Below the pieces are notes generated by a model, which saw only the letters and a list, made by a program, of their open reading frames with translations, did no database searches and was not told the DNA's origin. DNA of 64,000 bases, from positions 26,657-90,656 of the forward strand of contig NW_022985737.1 in assembly GCF_902459465.1 (NCBI RefSeq), written 5' to 3'. This document shows positions 51,801 through 60,800 of this stretch, piece by piece (positions within the stretch are counted from its first letter, which is position 1; the number at the start of each line of letters is the position of its first letter). The DNA is from Asterias rubens (lineage: Eukaryota; Echinodermata; Asteroidea; Forcipulatida; Asteriidae). A program made the translations under genes and the position numbers.

Positions 51801-54800
51801 AATAAAACAAAAATATTTATATATTTATCTATCTTTATCTATTTATTTATTTATTTATTTATTTTTAATAATTGTTTATTGTTTTTAATTAACATTATTA
51901 TAACTTTTTTTGTGGTGGGGGCTGTTCATTTAGAAGCGAATAGAGACTTGTCTTTAGTTGCTAGTGTACAGATCACGCATATCATGGAACAGCTTTGAAA
52001 ATGAAGGAAATATACACATGTAACTATGTTTAATTTCTTTTGTCAGCATTTTCATCATTCGCTGTAAAAGCATTTAAAGAATGTTAATTGAAGAGTGACA
52101 TAGTAGCTATTTGGACCGAGAAAAAATTGTTCAAATTAAAGGTGATTAATTTCCTTTGTGTATGAGCATTTCAATTGTTTTGTCCAGAAGCATTTGAAGA
52201 ATTTGAATTGAATTTTAAGTGACATAGCATGGAGCTGGAATTTCCCAGGTGGTAGGTACTGATGTTGACGAGAGTTCGGGATCGGGATGGCATTTCTTGT
52301 CATATGGGGCTGATAAAACAAACGCTTATCAAACTCCCAACATTCCTGGAGACAATAGATGGTTAACCCTCATGGGCACAAAGTGTTTGTCTCACTCCAG
52401 GGAGAAAAAAAAAAATGTGAAAAAAAAAAGCAAATAGGTAAACTGGGCAATGAACGATAAAAAAACTTGTTATCGGTATCCTGTTATCAATTTCAATGTT
52501 TTCCTTCAAAGAGAAAGTTCTAGAAACCCACAACCCTAATGTTAGAGATTTTGAGAAATTTAGATTGCGCCTTCTTGAAAAAAAAAGACTTTGACCTGAG
52601 CAGAGTCGAAGGTTAGACAATGTGAAAGACGACAGCAGTTTTTTACAGCCTCAAGTTCATGTACTTAAAGGAATACGTTGCCTTGGATCGGACGAGTTGG
52701 TCTATAAAAAGCACTTGGAACTGTTTGTTACAAAAAGGAATATGGTTGGAAAGATGTTTTAAAAGTAGAATACAATGATCTACACAAATTTGCCTCAAAA
52801 TTGCGTGGTTTCCCTATTACTGCGCAAACTAAGAATATTAATAGTCGACGAGGTAATAGGAAAACCGCGCTATTTCGAGCAAGTTTGTGTTGATCATTGT
52901 ACTCTACTTTTACAGTATCTTTCTAACCATATGCATTTTATAACAAACGGTTACAAACACTTTTCAAAGACTAACTGTTCCTTTAAAAACAACTTGTGTT
53001 TGAGTTTAAATAAATCTAGATTTTCTTAACTTCTTCCTTATTGTCATCTCATATTTTTTGTAAACATTTATAACCTTTTTTTTTTTTATAACTGTCACTT
53101 TTTCAATGTTGTAATAAAATACTACCATTTCCCAAAATCTGAACTAAAACAAATGTTAAAGACACTGGACACTGTTGGTAATTGTCAAAGACCAGTCTTC
53201 TCACTTGCTGTATCTCAACATTATGCATAAAACACCCTTGCCATACGAAGTTGTGTGCTTTCAGATGCTTGATTTCGAGACCTCAAATTCTAAATCTGAG
53301 GTCTCAAAATCAAATTTGTGGAAAATTACTTCTTTCTCGAAAACTACATCACTCCAGAGGGAGCCGTTTCTCACACTGTTTTATACTATCAACCTCTCCC
53401 CATTACTCGTTACCAATTGTGGTGTTATGCTAGTAATTATTTTGAGTATTTACCAATAGTGTCCACTGCCTGTATATGCAGAAATATTTTTGCTTAGCAA
53501 GATTACAACAGGGTAATAATGAAGGTTAATGAAAACCGCCTCAAGAATATATGATCGTCCACAGGTATGATATTCTTCCTATTTTAGTCTGATTTCTGAT
53601 TTATTTATTTTTTGCCCGTGGTAAAATCTGAAAAGTTGTGATCAAATAGCCTGAAAACATGTAGGCCTACTACACATGTACAATGTACGATGTACATGTA
53701 TAGGTCAGCTGTTTTACTCAATAACATAACATAACAATTAAAATGGATAAGGCGCTATTCCATCAAGATCATAGCGCACTAGAAAGAAATTAACTGGGCG
53801 AAAAGCAGATAGAGTATTTAGATTCCCTAATGGCAGTTGGGAGATTGTTCCAAATCATGGGCCTACTTTTTTTTCAAAGGACCAAATTAATATGCCTGCA
53901 TACAACATTCTTCTCTTGGGAAAACCTTAAAAAATCTCAAATACATGTAGAAATAAAATAAAATCAAGTTCTATTTATTTTTTATTTTTTATATGTTACA
54001 GCAAACATGTTTTTTATTCACTGCTATAAGGCCTCGGGGATTGCAAATAATACTTGTTTGTTACCAATCAAACAATGAAATAATTCCTCTACATAACAGG
54101 TGGATTCACAGTAGATCTTGTCAAACATTTCCTTCCCCAGGGATTTAAAAAGCAACAAATAATCCCTCAGCTGAGGCTGGCTGGAATTTTGTTTTTCCCC
54201 CACTGGTCAAACCCACAAATAATGGGGGTACATTCCGCAACAGACAGCTGACATTCTCTGAGCACTTTTAAATTTGGTGCAAGGAGGAGTTGGGTGTTTG
54301 GGGTAGTTTAGTTTACCAGACAAACAACTTAACCATTTCAGGAGAGTATAATATCATTTGTGTTGCAAGACAAGGGACATTTTTTGTACCCATTGCACCC
54401 AATTTTAAAATGCTCAGAGATAGATGTTCACCTGTCTGTAGGGGGTGTAGGGTGTAGTTAACCAGACAAACAAATTAAAGGTACTGGACTCTGGTGATTG
54501 TGAAAGACCAGTCTCCTCAAGTTGTGTGTTTTCAGATGCTTGATTTTGAGACCTCAAACTCTAACTGGTCTTAAATTCCTACTTAAATCGAGTAATTGAA
54601 TTGAGAATGCTGGGAGAGTATTGCAAGACAAGGGAAATTGTTAAACTCATTGCACCAAATTTTAAAGTGCTCGCTCAGAAAACGTCGCCTGTCTGTAGGG
54701 GTGTATGGGGTATGGAGCTATAAAGATAGCTCAATGGTAACTCACTTAACTGAATACTTGAACGCAGAATAAGGGAGAGTACAATATCATTTGCCTTGCA

Positions 54801-57800
54801 AGACAAGGGACATTTTTATAAAAGGAGTAAATAAATCTTATCCTTTGCCTTCTTCAAAAAAGTATAAAAGAATGCCAGGGCCAGCAAATCCTGTTAGCTG
54901 CTAATGCGTGTACACTGTACTTCAGTTGGGCAAAGTAAAATGAACAGTTCTGTGACTTATTTGTCATTATCAGCAGCGTACAAACACTGGTGAAAAGTGC
55001 TGCTTGGGGCTTGCTAACTTTTCTACAGCTCAGGTGGTGGCATCATGCCTTTGATGCTCACAGTCTCATGTCTGTCTGTAGGGTTGTAACAGATGTCTTC
55101 CTTTGACAAAATAGTGGTAAAATAACAAGCAATTATTTTCAAAATTGATTTGCTTTTCATATTCTTAGTATGTTTTTTTTATATAGAAAAGTTTGCGGTA
55201 ACACCATGTAATAACAATCTCTAAATGAGTTGGGGTGGTTCTGAAAAGAACCGTTGGATTAACTCGGCGTTTCGATCAGTATGCTCTGATCGTCTTCTGG
55301 AGAATGCTGGACTCTGATGCTGCATGCTGCTTAAGTTTTTTATGTTTTTATGCTGCTTATGTTTTTTTTTATGGAAAAATCTATAATAGCCCTAGATACA
55401 GTACATGTAACTCAACATGGATTGCACATGACGTCATTGACCACAATCTTTGATGTGAAACAATGGGAAAGTGCACGCATGTACCCGCTGCATACGACTC
55501 AGCAAATGATAGCCTTTCACATATATGCAAGTTTTATCAACGATGGCGGCCAATAAAAGGGGGTCATTATAAGTACTCCGACTCTGTGTCCAATTCTAAG
55601 GTAGAGCACTGGTGCATTGATCCGGAGGTCGCAGGTTCAAGTCTTGCTGTAGTAAACATTTCTTTGTCTATTAACCCAGTCAAGTTTTCTTTGCGGTGTA
55701 TTACTTGAAATACCATAAAAAGAATGAGGCAGTGAGTACAACAGGTTTAAGACCTTGCCCTTCCCAGAAAGTAGACCCTCTCAACATTGTTGGTGCGTGG
55801 GTAGTCATACACCATTCAAACCAGGGACCTGTACACCTACATGTATGTATAACAAAAGATGGTCCCTGCTGGGTGGGTGAGGTCTCTGGGTGGGTGAAGT
55901 TCCAGGGGGTGGGGGAGGGTGAAGGTTCCCAGTTTAGCAACTTGGGAAAGAGAAGTACAAACCAAAGAGGGACAATAGGAGGTTGCATAGAATTATTGCT
56001 TTCAGATGGCTGAGAAAGGCTTCAAAAGTTTGTGTGACTGTTTTCTCAGCAAGTAGACACTGTTTAGCTGAAACTTTCACAATTATAAATAACTTTTATT
56101 GTACTGTACCTTCCTTCATAATTTTGCCTGTAATTATAAATTAGCATTACGCTGACAAAATATCATTCTATGACCCTACATTTAAAGACAGTGGACACTA
56201 TTAACAATTGTTAAAGACCAGTTTTCTCACTTTGTGTATATCAACATATACCTAAAATAACAAACCTGTGAAAATTTGAGCTCAATCCGGGGGTCGAAGT
56301 TGCGAGATAATAATGAAAGAAAAAAATACCCTTGTCACACAAAGTTGTGTGCGTTCAGATGCTTGATTTTCGAGACCTCACATTCTAGATCTGAGGTCTC
56401 GAAATCAAATTTGTATATTACTTGTTTCTGGAAACTTGTTACTTCAGAGGGAGCCATTTCTCACAGTGTTTTTTTAATATTAACAGCACCCCATTACTTG
56501 TTACCAAATAAGGTTTTATGCTAGGATTTTTTTTGAGTAATTACCAATAGTGTCCACTGCCTTTATGATGATAACTCAGTCATATTCTCGTTCGGGGCAA
56601 TTTCCAATGATGTACACCACCCAAAGCACCCTTTAACCTTCCCTGAAGGTCGTGGACAAGTTTGTTGAACTATTTCCTTCATTAATGTTTCTCCATCCAT
56701 CCTTCACACAGTCGTACCCTGAAAAAAAAAAAAAAAAAACTACCCCCTGCCAGGCTACCCGAGCGCCCCACATTTCTGCTGCATGCTACTCCGCTAGATT
56801 TTGCTCTTTATTGGGCAATAACTCAGACTATAAATGTCATTTTTTAGGATTGCAGAGGAAGGCAAGTCCCCCCCCCCCCCATAAATTTTAACAAATTGTG
56901 TGTTTGACACATCGCATGCTTGACACTGATAGAGGTAACTTTTTTGTAGGGGTTGGGTGGGGTGATAATCAGTGTACAGGGTCCCTCCCAGGATTTCAAG
57001 GGTAAAAGGGGGGGGACATTGAAATCTTAAAATTACCTTCACTTTGTAATCAGTATTTCAGACTGAAATATTCTCTGGATGATTGGTGCTCATAAATGAA
57101 CCTTTAAAAAAAAAAAGGTTTAGGCCAAATTTGCACAGGTTTTTTGTTTCATGTATTATTGTTGATCACACTGAAATGTGATTATTTTGCCAGCGATCTG
57201 GCAAAGGGAACATTTTTTTCTTTTTTTCTTGAAGTTTCAAAGAGCAAAATTTATTACATGTAGCTTTGGGAATGAATCCAGCATTGCAGCTTTCATAAGG
57301 TAAAACAAAATAACTATAAAAGAAATGGCTTCACATTGCGATGTTCAAAATCACTTATTATGGGAGACTAAAGACGTCATCAGTCACCTTCTCCCTCGGG
57401 TGATTTGTCTCGTGCTGTTTCGTCCGTCACCAAGTCTTCCCTCTTCACCAACTTGCACTTCCTCTCAGTCGGAAAGAAAATATTTGAAGAAAGCAATTTC
57501 TTAGGGAATTCCTGACCCAGGTAACTTAGGGAAAATTAACCCCATTTTGATCGCGAACAAATCCTTGCATTGTTCCGGCGGCTTTCTTTGTTTCTTGGCT
57601 CCGGTATCCAGGCCGTTGGTTGAATCACATATTTAAGTGGTTTTCATTTTGTCATCGCGTACTCATCCAGAATGACGCATCGTCGGGAAATTCTTACATC
57701 ACTGGAGGCATACCGGAAATCCTTCACGAATCTCTTGATCTAGTGTGAGTTCCATAAACACCATCAAATGCTTTTCTTTCCAAATCCGCAGTAGGGCTTC

Positions 57801-60800
57801 CGACAACTCTGGTATTTGCGGTCAAGAGGATGGGATCACAAAAACAAGCCTTTCAACACAGTTGTGAAAATGCAGTTAATGCGCGAAGTCAACAAAATGA
57901 TAATTGCTGGCTCTTCTGTATGGATTGACGGACTGCTGACAAGACGGTCTCATGACAGAGGTTAAGAAAAGTGTTTGAGCAAAAACAAAAGTGCTGTCAC
58001 GCGATGACGAAAGAACAATGCATATACTACTAGAACGCCAACCGTGTGTCTTTCCTGCTAGATTTTGTGCCAATTTCACTTTTAAAGACAGTGGACACTA
58101 TGGGTTATTGTCAAAGACCAGTCTTCTCACTTGGTGTATCTCAACATATGCACAAAATAACAAACCTGTGAAAATTTGAGCTCCATCAGTCGTCGAAGTT
58201 GCGAGATAATAATAAAAGAAAAAACACCCTTGTCACACGAAGTTGCGTGCTTTAAGATGCTTCATTTCGAGACCTCAAATTCATAATATATAGGTCTCGA
58301 AATCAAATTCATGGAAAATTGAATTACTTCTTTCTCGAAAAAACTACATTACTTCAGAGGAAGCCACTTCTCACAATATTTTATACTATCAGTTCAGCTC
58401 CCCATTATTCGTTACCAAGTAAGGTTTTATGCTAATAATTATTTTGAGTAATTACCAATAGTGTCTACTGCCTTTTAAGGGAAGGTACACGTCTGGTAAT
58501 TACTCAAAATAAATATTTACTTAAATTGTTTTCCTTGAAAGCCATTGGACACTTTCGGTAAACAGTATTGTCTAAAGGGCCACACTCCGTGTATCACAAC
58601 TTATATATAAAATAACAAACCTGTGAAAACTTACGCTCAATCGGTCATTGGAGTCGGGAGAAAATAACGGGAAAACCCACCCTTGTTTCCGCACATTTCG
58701 CCGTGTCATGACATGTGTTTAAAATAAATCCGTAATTCGTGTTTTAATGTTTTCTAAAAAAGTAAAGCATTTCATGGAATAATTTTTCAAGAGAAGGCTT
58801 TCCCCATTACCTTTTGTAAACCCGTAAGTTATTTGTAAATCTGTGAACTGTTTTTTTTTCTGTTCCGAAAGTGTACTTTTTTGTTTTCGGTTCCGAAAGT
58901 GTATAATGGCTTAAACATCTTTAATGATAAATGATTCATGCAGGTTTTTTTTTACAGTGAAATACAAGTGTGCTTTTGGGGGGGGGGGGGAATCCTCGCC
59001 CATCTCTAAAAAAAAATGCATCTAAATTTTACCTCTTACCCCTACAAAACTTGGAATCCAAGACTGAACTCTTTACCTTTCCCCGTGGAGTGAACTTCCA
59101 GGACGATTTCACAACCATGTATCCTCAGATAGAGTCTCCTAAGTATTTATTTAATGTATCAGATACCAACGAACTTGGGACGATGATGGAGAGAGAGAGA
59201 GAGAGAGGGGGGGGGGGGGGTGGGTGTAGTTTTAGAGTGCCTTCAGAAAGGGTTCAAACACAGGAACAAATCCTGGTACCAGCTTCCTGGCCTCGGTAGA
59301 CCTACTTCAACTCAGCCTCGTTCTGTACATCCCACCTTAATGATTGATGATTTCTGAGTCACGAACTTGACACCTCGGAAGACTTTTGACTGTCGCAGGG
59401 TATTAGTATGGGCCCCCCCCCCATAGATGGCAGAGTCATAAAAGATGAAATGATACTTGGACTTAAACAGGCCTGGTACTTCACAGAGGCAACAAAGGCT
59501 ATTGCCTCCATGCCCCCTGGTCATTGCCTTGGTGCCCTGGAAATGCTCTAGTAGAAATGTACAATTTCCTTAATATAGGAAGCCCTTTACCAAAAAAACA
59601 AAATGCCTTGGTGCCCTTGCCCTTGTCCTACAGGCCTGGGACTGTTAGGGGGGAAATACAGTGCTATAAGAAATGGAAAGGGTGAAATTAAGATTGCCTC
59701 CTTTTTCTTAAACCTTATCGTCCCGTCCAAAAACAGCTTGAATTTGACAAATTAAAAGTTCCTACTCGGGGCACAAATTTGACTGACCTGAGGCCAATGA
59801 TTTCAGTGTTTGACCAGAAAGATAAAGACAGGACAAGTCCGCTGGTCCTGTATTTTTGTCTTCAATTCAAAATCTTTGTCTAAAATTTACGATGTTCAAA
59901 TGTTGAGTCTGAGTCTCACAAATGGATATTTCAATCAAGCTGAGTATCGCCCATAAAGCAGAAGAGATCAATCTTCTCTTATTTTTTTGTTCAAATAAAA
60001 AGAGTCAAAGATGATAAAAGTTTGTTCTCATTTTGACTTCAGTCTCTTTTCATTTTGATTCTGGTCTGGTTAATAAAACACTGTTCCAGAAAAAGATTGT
60101 GAGGTATGTTTCCTTCAGTCGCGTGGATTTGAGCCCTGCTACTTTCCACTTAAAGGCACTGGACACTATTGGTAATTAACCAAAAATAATTGTTAGCCTG
60201 AAAACTTACTTCGTAATGTTAAATAAGCATGTAGAGCTGTGGTGACAAAAGAGAAATGGCTCCATAGTAACGTAGTTTTTGAGAAAGAGGTTATTTCCCA
60301 CCCAATGACTTCATCAGGCCTGAAGCCTTGTATTAGGAATCTGAAAGCACACAAATTTGTGCAACAATGGTGACTTTTTTAAAATCATCTTACAACTTTG
60401 ATGACCAATTGAGTAAAAAGGTTCACAGTTTATGCATATGTTGGGACAAACCAAGTGAGAATACTGGTCTTTGACAATTACCAAAGGTGTCCAGTGCCAC
60501 AACAGGTAGGCCTACATGTTGAAAACAACTAGCTGCTAGATCAATGTTGAACAATCCTAAAGCTGTCAGACCTAACACCAGAGGGCAGTATTCCTCCCAG
60601 CACAGGTGACCAACTATTCTCTTTCCAGATGGATATCTTAGAGAACTCTGTGCGAGGCTTTGAGAACCAGAGGTGTCCTTCTGTTGGCATCCACTAGGGT
60701 TTCATGGCCAAGTGGACAAAAGCACCTCACTCAAGCTCTGGTGTTTCTGTTCAACAGAGCGTGGGTTCGAGTCCCTGTCGTGACACTTTGTGTCCCTGAG

